A DNA stretch of 64,000 nt. Source: Bacteroidota bacterium. Lineage in GTDB: Bacteria; Bacteroidota; Bacteroidia; Chitinophagales; LD1. Positions 45,401 to 55,693 of this stretch are shown here, in pieces. The stretch is taken from contig JADJZU010000011.1 of NCBI GenBank assembly GCA_016715625.1, positions 1 through 64,000 on the forward strand. Direction: 5' to 3'. The notes below the pieces were generated by a model. That model worked only from the letters and a program-made list of their open reading frames with translations. It had not been told where the DNA came from and ran no database searches. Position numbers and translations under genes: made by a program. Every line of letters starts with the position of its first letter. Position 1 is the first letter of the stretch.

Positions 45401-46654
45401 ATGAATGTAAATTTTGAAATAGCCAAAACGCACTTGCTGGCAAAGCCCAAGCAAACGCTCATAGCGATGTTGGGGGTAACTTTCGGCATTGGCATGTATA
45501 TTCTCATGATTAGTTTCATGCAGGGCTTCAATGAGTTTCTGGAGGACACCCTCCTGTCCTCTACCCCCGATGTGAGAATTTACAACGACATTAAAACAGA
45601 CTACTCCCACTCCATCCTCGATGATATTTCGGACACCGGCAAAGTGCTGAACATAGTGTATCATCCAAAGCCCAAAGACATTCAGCCCAATCTCAAAAAC
45701 TCGCAGCGACTACTCGATGATTTAAAGAAAGATACCCGCATAGCCGCCACTTCACCGCAGCTCTCCACGCAAGTGTTTTATGTGAGCGGTCCCACGCAGA
45801 TAAACGGCACATTGAATGGGGTCAATATTTTGGAAGAAGCCAAACTCACCGGCCTGCAGGATAAAATGAAAACAGGCCGCATCGAAAACCTGCTCACCAC
45901 CGATAATGGCATACTGATGGGCCACGGACTTTCCAAAAAGCTGAATGTAAAAACCGGAGACATTGTAACGCTCGCATCTCCCAAGGGCACCTCTATGCGC
46001 TTCAGGGTAGTGGGCACTTTTCAGTTTGGCATGGGAGCATTAGATAACATCAAGAGCTATGTAAACATTTCTAAAGTGCAGCAACTGCTCAATAAAGACA
46101 ATCAATACATCACGGAGATAAGCCTGAAACTGAAAGAATATGACAATGCTACGGAAGTGGCTAAAGAGTTTGCCAACCGATACAACTATAAAGCAGACGA
46201 CTGGAAAACTTCCAACGCCAGTGCCATGGTGTCCATCCTGATAAGAAACGTAATGACCATTGTGGTTTCCTTTACTTTGCTGGTGGTGGCGGGCTTCGGC
46301 ATTTACAACATTATGAGCATGACCATTCAGAATAAACTGAAAGACATCGCTATTCTGAAAGCACAGGGTTTTTCGGCCAAAGACATCCGACAGATTTTTT
46401 TGACAGAATCTATCACCATTGGTGTGGTGGGTGCTGCCGTGGGCTTATTGCTCGGCTTTGCCATGAGTTCGGCCGTGTATAGTTTACCGTTCCCTAAAAA
46501 TGATTTTATCAGCATTACTCATTTCCCGGTTACGTTTCACTGGTATCATTATGCCTTTGGTGTGGTGTTCGGCATTGTCACTACGTTTTTTGCCGGGCTC
46601 ATGCCGAGTGTAAAAGCTGGTAAGGTGGATCCGGTAGCAATACTAAGAGGGTAA
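45401..46654 (+). CDS. ABC transporter permease, MacB/FtsX type
   Basis: 417 residues. TM1 (LIAMLGVTFGIGMYILMISF), a large periplasmic MacB-PCD domain, then TM2-4 with MTIVVSFTLLVVAGFGIYNI, the FtsX signature GIYNIMSMTIQNKLKDIAIL, and IGVVGAAVGLLLGFAMS. The C-terminal helix is followed by LMPSVKAGKVDPVAILRG, the usual end of this family. It dimerises and works with the following ATPase and the preceding adaptor. 34 bases after the adaptor; 19 before the ATPase. Confidence 0.9.
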   Translation: MNVNFEIAKTHLLAKPKQTLIAMLGVTFGIGMYILMISFMQGFNEFLEDTLLSSTPDVRIYNDIKTDYSHSILDDISDTGKVLNIVYHPKPKDIQPNLKNSQRLLDDLKKDTRIAATSPQLSTQVFYVSGPTQINGTLNGVNILEEAKLTGLQDKMKTGRIENLLTTDNGILMGHGLSKKLNVKTGDIVTLASPKGTSMRFRVVGTFQFGMGALDNIKSYVNISKVQQLLNKDNQYITEISLKLKEYDNATEVAKEFANRYNYKADDWKTSNASAMVSILIRNVMTIVVSFTLLVVAGFGIYNIMSMTIQNKLKDIAILKAQGFSAKDIRQIFLTESITIGVVGAAVGLLLGFAMSSAVYSLPFPKNDFISITHFPVTFHWYHYAFGVVFGIVTTFFAGLMPSVKAGKVDPVAILRG

Positions 46655-46673
46655 TCGGTGCGCATCTTTTAGA

Positions 46674-47420
46674 ATGAATAAAACGACAACAGTGTCTGAA
46701 CAACTTCAAAATAATCAAACCGCCTCCGGCAATGTAGCACCCACCGATGCTGTGCTGCGGGCTATGCTGCTCAATAAGTATTTTTATGAGCCGGAAGATT
46801 TCCATGTACTCAAAGATGTTTCTTTCGAGATTAAGCGCGGGGAGTTTGTTTCCATTATTGGCAAGAGCGGCTGTGGTAAATCCACCTTGTTGTATTTGCT
46901 GTCTACTATGGACACGGATTATACCGGCCAAATTTTCGTAAATGATGTTTTACTCAGTGGCAAAACACAAAATGAACTGGCGCGATTCAGAAACGAACAC
47001 ATCGGTTTCGTGTTTCAGTTTCACTTTTTATTACCTGAGTTTTCGGCTCTGAAAAATGTAATGCTGCCGGCCCAAAAACTGGGCATCTATTCCAAAAGCG
47101 AATGTGAAGACCGCGCCTATGAAAAACTAAAATGGCTCGATATGCATCATTTTGCCACCAAGCTTTCGAGTAAACTTTCGGGTGGCCAACAGCAGCGGGT
47201 AGCCATTGCGCGCGCTTTGGTCAACGACCCCACCATCATTATGGGAGATGAGCCCACCGGCAATCTTGATTCTACCAACACCAAGATTGTATTCGATATT
47301 TTAAAAGACCTGGCCCGAACCAAGAATCAAACGATTATAGCGGTAACACATGACAACGAGTTTGCTGTAAACACCGACCGTATTATTGAAATGAAAGACG
47401 GAGAAATCATCAGACAATGA
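46674..47420 (+). CDS. ABC transporter ATP-binding protein (MacB/LolD type)
   Basis: 248 residues. Walker A GKSGCGKS/T (63-71), signature LSGGQQQRVAIARAL, Walker B TIIMGDEPTG and switch His in IIAVTHDNEF. The family's usual start falls near residue 31 (MLLNKYFYEPEDFHVLKDV), so the first 30 residues may be a real extension or the true start may be internal. Powers the MacAB-like exporter. Stop overlaps the kinase start (ATGA) by 4 bases. Confidence 0.92.
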   Translation: MNKTTTVSEQLQNNQTASGNVAPTDAVLRAMLLNKYFYEPEDFHVLKDVSFEIKRGEFVSIIGKSGCGKSTLLYLLSTMDTDYTGQIFVNDVLLSGKTQNELARFRNEHIGFVFQFHFLLPEFSALKNVMLPAQKLGIYSKSECEDRAYEKLKWLDMHHFATKLSSKLSGGQQQRVAIARALVNDPTIIMGDEPTGNLDSTNTKIVFDILKDLARTKNQTIIAVTHDNEFAVNTDRIIEMKDGEIIRQ

Positions 47421-48424
47421 AACTGAAAGAAGAAACAAAGATTGCACTGGTCATGGTAGGGTTAATCTACGTGGTGTTTACCGTAGTAAAAACCGCTTTC
47501 TTTCTGGAGCACAGCCTGCAGTGGCACCTGCTTACCAGTATAGTGGCATTAATCTTCATCGGTTTTTTTGGCTATGTCGTACGCGCAATTGATATCTATC
47601 TGGATAGAATTTATCCTTTCGAAAAGGACCCCATCAGACGAATCACAATTCAGTTCTTGATTACCTTCTCAGTTTTGTTCGCCATAAGAACCATCCCTTA
47701 TCTGCTGTTTTATAACCGAATCCCCTATCACCCTCCGCGCGAAATGCTGATAGCCACTTATGCGCTCAATATGTTTATGGTCTTAAGTGTGATACTCTCC
47801 ATTTTTGGATACCACTTTTTTGTGCGTTGGCGGCAGGAAAAAATCGCAGCCGCTGAACTGGAAAAGGAGAAAGCACTGGTGCAATACGACAATCTTAAAA
47901 ACCAGCTCAACCCACACTTTTTATTCAACGCGCTTTCATCACTCAACTCCCTTATTTTTGAAAACCCCGAGCTAGCCTCCGATTTCCTGCAACAGCTTTC
48001 AAAAGTATACCGGTATGTGTTGGACAATAAGGATAAAAACGCAGTTGCCCTGCAAACAGAAATTGATTTTGTAAGCCAATACATCAAACTGTTGGAAACC
48101 CGCTTTGGCGAGGGAATTCAGGTAAAATTTCACATTTCCGAGTCGGCCAAAGACGCCTTGATTGTGCCGGTTACGTTGCAGATTTTGATTGAAAATGCAG
48201 TAAAGCACAATACCACTACAAAAGATTCTCCCTTGGTGATTGAGATAAAATCGGACGGAAACTATTTGATAGTATCCAACAACCTGCAAAAGAGAACAGC
48301 CATTGATACTTCCAACCGGCAAGGGTTAGAGAACCTGAGAAGCTTGTATAAATACATTTCTCCCGATGTGATTACAACCAGCGAAACCGCTGATTCCTTT
48401 CAAGTAAAAATTCCATTGATATGA
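47417..48424 (+). CDS. LytS-type sensor histidine kinase
   Basis: 335 residues. Four N-terminal membrane helices (for example IALVMVGLIYVVFTVVKTAF and MLIATYALNMFMVLSVILSI), a coiled linker and the His-kinase domain: LKNQLNPHFLFNALSSLNSL with the phospho-acceptor histidine, then an ATPase lobe with VPVTLQILIENAVKHNTTTK (N box) and RQGLENLRSLY (G box). Probably senses an envelope signal and phosphorylates the next gene's product. It overlaps both neighbours by 4 bases. Confidence 0.9.
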   Translation: MKLKEETKIALVMVGLIYVVFTVVKTAFFLEHSLQWHLLTSIVALIFIGFFGYVVRAIDIYLDRIYPFEKDPIRRITIQFLITFSVLFAIRTIPYLLFYNRIPYHPPREMLIATYALNMFMVLSVILSIFGYHFFVRWRQEKIAAAELEKEKALVQYDNLKNQLNPHFLFNALSSLNSLIFENPELASDFLQQLSKVYRYVLDNKDKNAVALQTEIDFVSQYIKLLETRFGEGIQVKFHISESAKDALIVPVTLQILIENAVKHNTTTKDSPLVIEIKSDGNYLIVSNNLQKRTAIDTSNRQGLENLRSLYKYISPDVITTSETADSFQVKIPLI

Positions 48425-49188
48425 AAATAGTTATCGTAGAAGACGAGCAACTGATTGCCAAAAATCTGGCCAGAATGATAAAGCAAATAGAGCCGGAGGC
48501 AGAGATTATTCAATCCCTGGATTCGGTCAGCGCCTCGGTGAAGTGGTTAAAAGCCAACCCACAACCCGATTTATTTTTCATGGATATTCAGCTATCCGAT
48601 GGAATCAGTTTCGATATTTTTGATCAGGTAAACATTGATAAGCCGGTCATCTTCACCACCGCCTACAACGAATATGCGATTCGTGCTTTCAAAGTGAATA
48701 GTGTAGACTACCTCCTTAAACCGGTGGACCAGGAACTTCTGCGGTCTGCGCTGGAAAAATACAAGTTGCTTTACAAACAGGGCAACTCTGATGCATCCAT
48801 GCCATTGCGCGAGTTTGCAAAAGGATACAAACAAGATGATTTACCGCGCTACAAGGAGCGGTTTTTGGTTCACTACAAAGCCGGGATGCTTCCGGTGCCG
48901 GCCACTAAAGTTTCGTGCTTTCTCAAAGACTCCATTATTTACTTAATAACCACCGAAAACGAAAAACTGGTGACGGATTATTCCACACTGGATGAAATAG
49001 AAGAGGTGGTTAACCCGGAACAATTTTTCAGAGCGAACAGACAAACTTTGATTCAGATACACGAAGTAGATGCATACAAAAAGCACGATACCGGTAAAAT
49101 TGAGCTACAACTAAAATCATCCCCCAATTTTAAAGTAGATGTAAGTCGCGAAAAAGCGAATGAATTTATTCAGTGGCTGGATAGATAA
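48421..49188 (+). CDS. LytTR response regulator
   Basis: 255 residues. A receiver domain (IVIVEDEQLIAKNLARMI, phospho-acceptor Asp55 in LFFMDIQLSDG, K in VDYLLKPVDQE), then the LytTR DNA-binding domain with LPVPATKVSCFLKDSIIYL and a C-terminal QLKSSPNFKVDVSREKANEF. Partner of the kinase; likely to control the upstream exporter genes (inference from the operon). Confidence 0.92.
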   Translation: MKIVIVEDEQLIAKNLARMIKQIEPEAEIIQSLDSVSASVKWLKANPQPDLFFMDIQLSDGISFDIFDQVNIDKPVIFTTAYNEYAIRAFKVNSVDYLLKPVDQELLRSALEKYKLLYKQGNSDASMPLREFAKGYKQDDLPRYKERFLVHYKAGMLPVPATKVSCFLKDSIIYLITTENEKLVTDYSTLDEIEEVVNPEQFFRANRQTLIQIHEVDAYKKHDTGKIELQLKSSPNFKVDVSREKANEFIQWLDR

Positions 49189-49206
49189 AAGATAGAACAA
49201 ACACCC

Positions 49207-49749
49207 ATGAATACCACAGAAGCCATTGCTGCCCTGGACCATATATCCCGGCAAGCGACAACAAACTTTGGCAACCTGAGCTACAATGCTCTCAACAAAA
49301 AACCATCTGCCGACAAGTGGAGTATCGCACAATGCCTCGACCATCTCATAGTGAGTAACCGCACTTACTATCCTCAATTCGAGGAAGTCATTCAAGGGAA
49401 ACACGCTAACTCATTTTACCAGAACATACGATTTCTTTCCCGCTCCATGGGCAGCTGGCTCATCAAAAAAACCGGGGCCGACAGGTCCGGAAAAATGAAA
49501 AACCCGGCAGCCTTTACACCGGCACAAGGAAATATACCCGCTACCATCGTGAATGATTTTCTTCTACATCAGGAAGAAATGAAAAGCTACTATTTGAAAA
49601 TGCAGCACGTTGACTTGCATAATACCGTTCTGTCTTCACCAGCATCGGGCATCATTACCTATAGTCTGTTCGACCTGCTGGATATTTTATGTGGACACGA
49701 ACAACGACATATCAATCAAGCCTTAGAGGTATTGCATAATCAATCATAA
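49207..49749 (+). CDS. DinB-family protein
   Basis: 180 residues, all-alpha four-helix bundle of the DinB/YfiT type: DKWSIAQCLDHLIVSNRTYY has one metal-binding histidine and GHEQRHINQALEVL the other two near the C-terminus, as usual for these metal-dependent thiol/adduct-handling proteins. The substrate is not deducible. 18 bases after the response regulator and likely in its transcript. Confidence 0.85.
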   Translation: MNTTEAIAALDHISRQATTNFGNLSYNALNKKPSADKWSIAQCLDHLIVSNRTYYPQFEEVIQGKHANSFYQNIRFLSRSMGSWLIKKTGADRSGKMKNPAAFTPAQGNIPATIVNDFLLHQEEMKSYYLKMQHVDLHNTVLSSPASGIITYSLFDLLDILCGHEQRHINQALEVLHNQS

Positions 49750-49784
49750 AAAAAGCCGAAGTGAAAATCACTTCGGCTTTTTCT
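49748..49784. terminator. Bidirectional terminator between DinB and SprB adhesin genes
   Basis: AAAGCCGAAGTG-AAAAT-CACTTCGGCTTT stem of 12 bp with A-run on the left and T-run on the right, placed between two converging genes. Confidence 0.9.
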
Positions 49785-49800
49785 TGACGCTTTATGTCCG

Positions 49801-52800
49801 TTACTTGGTAATCGTCACAGTGCCTGATTTTTCTTTAACCAATCCATTGAAGTAAGTAACCTTTAACTGGTAAACATAGGTATCAACAGGGACTAACTCT
49901 CCGCCCTTGCGACCATCCCATCCATTGCTTCCGGTAATTCCGTTTGGCTGGTTAGGATTTACATAAACCGCCTCTCCCCATCTGTTCCAGATAGAGATAT
50001 TGAGGTTGGTGGCACCTAAGAAGTCAAACTCAAAGAAATCATTCAGTCCATCACCGTTAGGAGAAAACGCGCTGGGCACAAATGATTTCTCTTCAGTTTC
50101 CACAATAATGATTACGGTATCGGAAGCAAAGCAGGAATCTGCATTCATTACCGTAACCGTTAGTGCCGATGTAAAATATGGACTCACATAAGGCGTAGCA
50201 CAGTTTGCCGGATCGCCACAAGCGCTGAAATCGTAAATCGAGATAGAATCAGCCGGCCCCCAGAAGTGGTTCACTATTGGGGAGGTGGACACAGAATTTG
50301 CAATAATCTGTGTGCTCATTCCTTGTAGTATCACAAACTGTGGTGCTACTAAATCTACCGTTACCTGACTTGGTGATTGAATATTAAAGACATCCGAGCC
50401 GGTGCAGCCATTTACATCCGTTACCAATACTATATACTGACCAGGCGATAACTCTCCGAAGAAAGTATCTACTTGCACCAATCCGTTTAACTCATATACA
50501 TAAGGGGCCACACCACCTGTAGCACTTACGCTTACACCGCCTGTAGGCGTGTTGTAACATTTTGCGTCTGTACCAGTGGCTGTAACAACAATCTGGTCCG
50601 GATCATCCAAATCAGCAGCCACTGCCAAGGTACAACCAATGGCATCGGTGATAGTAACAGTATAGTTACCTGCTTTGAGGTTAGTAGCAATGTTTCCGTT
50701 CTGAACCGGTAGCGTGCTCCAAACATAGCTGTATGGGTTTGTACCTCCTGATATATCTACGGAAAGGAATCCGTTGTTGCCGCCAAAGCAAACAGGGTTA
50801 CTCTTACTGAGTGTGGCAAATAAGCCTAATGGTTGGTTTACGGTGAAACTTGCCGTAGCCTGACACAAGTTTACATCCGATGCACTCACGGTGTAAGTGC
50901 CTGCACCTATATTTAAATTATCTTCTGTTACCACTGCGTTGCTCCATACATAGGTATAAGCAGGAACACCGCCAGTTACACTAATGTCTATGCCACCATC
51001 GGTAGCACTAAAACATTTTGCATCTACCACTACACCTGTTATTACGATAGGATCAGGCTGAGTAAGTTCCAGGGTGTCGAAAGCCTGACACCCGTTGCTG
51101 TCTGTTACAAGCACGGTATGCTTTCCGGCACAAACGCCCGATAACGAAGAGTCAACCTGGAAAGTCTCCCACAGGTAAGCATATGGAGTTGTTCCACCAG
51201 ATGGAACAGCAGCCAAAGTTCCGGTGCAGGAGTTGTGGCAAGCAATATTACTGCCAACAACATCCACCGAAAGTGGTGCCGGCTCATTAACCACGTAAAG
51301 CGATGCTACGGTGCAATTATTTACGTCTGTTACTGTTACAAAGTAATTACCTCCACATACCTGACCAATATCTTCAGTAGAAGGTCCATTGCTCCATGCA
51401 AATGCGTAAGGCAAGGTACCACCATAAGCGGTGATATCAATAAATCCATCGCACAGCGCATTACAACTTACATTCTTGATAAATCCAGAGGTTACCAGTG
51501 CGGCAGGCTCTGTAACCACTACGGAGTCAATTCGCTCACAACCTTTGCTGTCGGTAATGGTCAACACATACGTTCCGGCACCTACGTTTGTAAGGTCTTC
51601 GGTGACAGCCCCATTGCTCCAATCGTAAGTATAAGCCGGAGTGCCTCCGGATGGTATCAAATCGATTGAACCATTTGCCTGACCAAAACACAATGCATCG
51701 TTAATAACGTAGCTGGTATTGATAGCCGGTGGATTTACAATGAGTACAGAGGCCGTTGCCGAACAACCGTTGTCGTCCGTAACTGTAACGATGTATGTGT
51801 TTCCGGACAATCCACTAATATCTTCAGTAGCGGCTCCATTGCTCCAGTTGTAGCTGTAAGGTAAAACTCCTCCCGCCACTGATAAATCCACTGCGCCATC
51901 GTTGGCGTTAAAGCAAGTGATAGGTGTTGGTGCAATGGTGAGCACCAACGCTGCAGGCTCTCCTACAAAAACCGAGTCGCGTTGCTGACAGCCGTTTATG
52001 TCCGTAATAATGACATAGTATAATCCACCGGATAGTCCACTCACATCTTGTGTAGCCTGGAAATTAGACCATTGATAGAAATAAGGGAACGTGCCACCAT
52101 TTACAGTCAAGTCAGCCGAACCGCTGGCCTGTCCGTTACAAAGCACATCCACTCCCGAAACAGAAGAGGTAAGTGGTGTTGGAGAAGCAATGAACTGAGC
52201 AATGGAAGACGAACATCCATTATCATCTGATACGGTAACAGTGTAATTACCCGCCTGGAGGTTAACGATATCTTCGGTTGAAGCTCCATTACTCCAAGCG
52301 TAGGTGTAAGGAGAAACGCCTCCATTAGCCGTTACATCAATCGCTCCGCTGCTATCGCCACTGCAAAGCAGATTGTTAAACTGAGCAATATTCAATGACA
52401 GAGACAAAGGCTCTGTTACAGACGCTCCATTTTGTGCGGTGCAACTGTTGGCATCGCTTACCGTTACATTATAAATGCCGGCAAGAACAGCGGTGTTGTC
52501 TTCGGAAACAGCACCATTGCTCCATACGTATGTATAACCCGGAGTTCCTCCGTTGGGGGTCATATAGATGGCTCCCGAAGTAGTTCCATTACATAATACA
52601 TTGGATACGGAATCAATTTGGATATACAACGGAGCCGGTTCAGTAATACTTACGGTAACGAACTCTGTGCATCCTTTTGAATCGCGTCCGGTAATGATAT
52701 AAGTGCCAGCTGACAACCCGTTAAAGGTGCCGGATGGCTGGAAAGAAATGCCGTTGATAGAATAGGAATAAGGAGGTATTCCACCATTTACTTGCACAGT

Positions 52801-54901
52801 AACACTTCCGTTTACACCACCGGCACAAGAAACGTTTGTCTGATTGAGGTTGTTAACGGCAATGATGTATGTATTTCCGATGGTTACACTGGAAGTATCC
52901 AAGCAGCCATTATCATCTATAACCGTTACTAAATAAGTATTTGCACCCAATCCGCTAAACACATTTCCTAATTGAGATGGGCCGTTGTTCAAAGTATAAG
53001 AGTAAGGCGCTATACCACCCGATGCACTAATGTCAATACTGCCATCAAAACACGTTAGCACAGCTCGCATCGGTGGTAGTGGTAGTGTGAATTACATCTG
53101 TAGGTTCTGAGATAAACACCGGATTAGATGACCAAGTAGTGATACATCCAAAGCCATCTCGCACAGTTACGTTATAAAATCCGGATGTTAAACCGGTGAA
53201 AACGTTAGAAGGAGAATAATTTGAACCTCCATCTATTGAATACTCTAACGGGCTGGTACCTCCTGAAGCGGTGATAGTAATGCTGCCGGTATTTCCGCCA
53301 TTGCATAACACGCTAGTGGAGTTCACACTAGATAGACTAATAGAAGGATTTACAATCACCTGTGCGCCACCATTAAAACCAGAAGTTCTCACACAACCAT
53401 AGATATCCTGAATACTGGTGAGCAGATAGTTGCTGGTTACGAGCGGGGCTACCTGAAGAGTATCTCCATTGTTTTTTCCGGTGCGTGAGAAGTTTGAAAC
53501 GCCATCAGTATATTGAATATTGAAAGGACCTGTTCCCGGTGATAAGTTAAGAGTAATAGTACCAATAGTACCGGGACAAATATTTTGTGTCACCGGAGAA
53601 AGTGATCCGTTAGGCGTTGGTCTACCGTTTACAACTATAGCATTAGACACATCGGTATTACCGCACTTGTCGGTGCTTCTTCTGCGAATAATGTAAGTAG
53701 CACCAGGCGGAACTAAAGTTGGTGAATTCCAATCTGGGGTAGTAACTCCCAGTACCGGAACAAACGTAACTCCGTTGTCTGTAGATATTTCCCAAGAATA
53801 GCTAATAACTCCGCCATTGTTAAATCCGGTGGAACCTCCGCTTCCGGGAGTCACGTTAGTGAAAAATCCAATGGGTGTGTTCTCGCAAATGTCAGCGTTA
53901 TTAGCCACTCCGCCAATTACACCACCATTGATAGGAACAACGCTCTGTGCTGTTAGGGTGACTTCTGCAACATCGCCTGCGCAGACGGCATTAAATCTAA
54001 CTTCCACCACATCGTTTGCATTCAAAACATACCCGTTAGGGTCACCTACCACTATATTGGAATTGATGCAGCATGGGGCGCTGTAAATGGAAGTTCCATT
54101 GATGAATATCTCAATCGCATCGTTGGCGTTTACCACATTCACCACATAACGGTCGCAGTTAAATCCTTGTCTTCTTCCACGAACCACAAACATATCCAAA
54201 GGCACTTCACAACCCACCCATCCGGCAGTTTGTGAAGGTGAATTCCCCGAACCACCCCAGCTAGGAGCAGTATTAAAATTGAGACCAGCTTGTGTGTAAT
54301 AACCAAAGCGGGCTGCCGGGTTTGGAATAGATAAATCAGTGGTAGCAAAAACATCTACATTCCACTGATTTATACCCGGACCCGGATCTGCAGCCGGAGG
54401 GCATGCTTTGTATTGCAGGGAAGCAGAACCCTGCCCGGGCACGTAATTGTTACAAGCTCCGTTCCAGGATTTAGTATTTACGCGGAGTACTCCGGAAAAA
54501 TCAGCATACCAATCCGTAGAACTAGGTCTGGCATTGACATTGCACAAACCGCCTGTATAAGGATTTTTGGTAGGGGTCAATGAATTATTATACAATATGG
54601 ATGCAGAGGTAGTACTTAAAGTCATATCCCACTCATAGCCAAGCAGTGCGGAAGACCCATATCTGAAAGAATAAATGTTACCGGAGTTCACATTTACATT
54701 TAAATAGGTGCCGCTACCTACGTTTACAGTGTTCCAGGTATTAACAGCCGGGTTTACAGTTCCTCCTTCGTTGAATGGAGAAGGACCACACTGGGCTACT
54801 ACTGTATTGTTTGCAGAGAACAAAGCAAACGTCAGCGCAAGGGTTGCGAAAACGTGTCTGGAGAAAAAAGGTAGATTTTTAATCATACTTAAGTTTTTCA
54901 T
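49801..54901 (-). pseudogene. SprB-repeat surface adhesin, T9SS type B; one frame break
   Basis: Read across one single-base insertion at 53047-53050 (an AAAA on plus, TTTT on minus), the protein is about 1,700 residues. The signal peptide (MIKNLPFFSRHVFATLALTF...) is followed by NEGGTVNPAVNTWNTVNVGSG, homologous to the larger adhesin's start; an Ig-like domain (FNIQYTDGVSNF); then 13 SprB repeats. After them comes FVPSAFSPNGDGLNDFFEF and IWNRWGEAVYVNP of the type B sorting domain. The break falls at SCANVF/DGSIDIS, where the paralogue reads CQNVFDGKI without a break, so deletion of one T restores the frame. Repeat 6 is the only one with WSNF in place of WSNG. Convergent with DinB; tRNA-Gln lies upstream on plus. 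Confidence 0.9.
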
Positions 54902-55069
54902 TGAAAAATGAACAAAGGGGTATGATTTTAGACATTTGACTAAAATCAGGCGAAAAATAAGGTTCTTCGCTGAAATTCAAAACAATATTGAACATAATGC
55001 GCAAAATGAAGAAAGAAGTTGTAAAAGTTGTTCGCTTATTTATTTTTGCGGCCTCATTTTTTGAGATGA

Positions 55070-55140
55070 TGGCCCATCGTCTAATGGCAGGACTACAGAT
55101 TTTGGTTCTGTGTATGTTGGTTCGAATCCAGCTGGGCCAA
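55070..55140 (+). tRNA. tRNA-Gln (anticodon TTG)
   Basis: Acceptor TGGCCCA/TGGGCCA with discriminator A; D arm CGTCTAATGGCAGG; anticodon stem ACAGA/TCTGT with loop TTTTGGT (anticodon 55102-55104); T arm with TTCGAAT. All stems pair. CCA is not encoded. A terminator follows. Confidence 0.95.
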
Positions 55141-55151
55141 CTTGATTTTTT

Positions 55152-55179
55152 AAAAACCCCTGCGAGCAGGGGTTTTTTT
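55152..55179 (+). terminator. Terminator after tRNA-Gln
   Basis: CCCCTG-CGAG-CAGGGG hairpin preceded by A's and followed by a seven-T run. Confidence 0.85.
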
Positions 55180-55279
55180 ATTTTCCGGAAATCGTAGATG
55201 GTCTTGCAAAAATGGTCTGCATTTTTGTCGTTACCGATATTCTTCTACTTTAACTTTTCAATTCAAAAAAAACGCTCCT

Positions 55280-55693
55280 ATGCATCTACCCAAATTCTCT
55301 ATCGTTTCGCTACTTATCTTCTTTAGCGTTCATCTTTCCGCACAGACAGGGGATATATCCGGTGTCTGGAAAATTGAAAAAGTAGATATAGCATCTATAA
55401 CTACCGCCAAAAGTTCGCAAGCCCCAAAATGTTATTTCCAGGATCTATACGATAATAAGGTTGGTATTGAGTTTAAAAACAATGGAACCGTAAACTACGC
55501 TAACTACGGCAATGAAGCCTCCGTATATTACTCCTTAAACAACGGACAACTATTGCTATCCGCCTCTAAATCTGAGTTAAACAACCCCAAATCAACTGCC
55601 AATGAGCAGTTCAGCATCAGTTTAGCCGAAAACCGGATGACCTTGATTAAAGCATACGCTACTCACACAGAAACATACACTCTTACAAAATAA
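55280..55693 (+). CDS. Small exported beta-barrel-like (lipocalin-type) protein
   Basis: 137 residues. A signal peptide (FSIVSLLIFFSVHLSAQ) leads to GDISGVWKIEKVDIASI, like the start of lipocalin-like domains, then alternating strands (VGIEFKNNGTVNYANYG, SVYYSLNNGQLLLSASKSEL) to ETYTLTK. No cysteine bridge or ligand residue is apparent. It ends directly before the third adhesin (the next codon after its stop is the adhesin ATG), so the two are probably co-transcribed. Function unknown. Confidence 0.7.
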   Translation: MHLPKFSIVSLLIFFSVHLSAQTGDISGVWKIEKVDIASITTAKSSQAPKCYFQDLYDNKVGIEFKNNGTVNYANYGNEASVYYSLNNGQLLLSASKSELNNPKSTANEQFSISLAENRMTLIKAYATHTETYTLTK

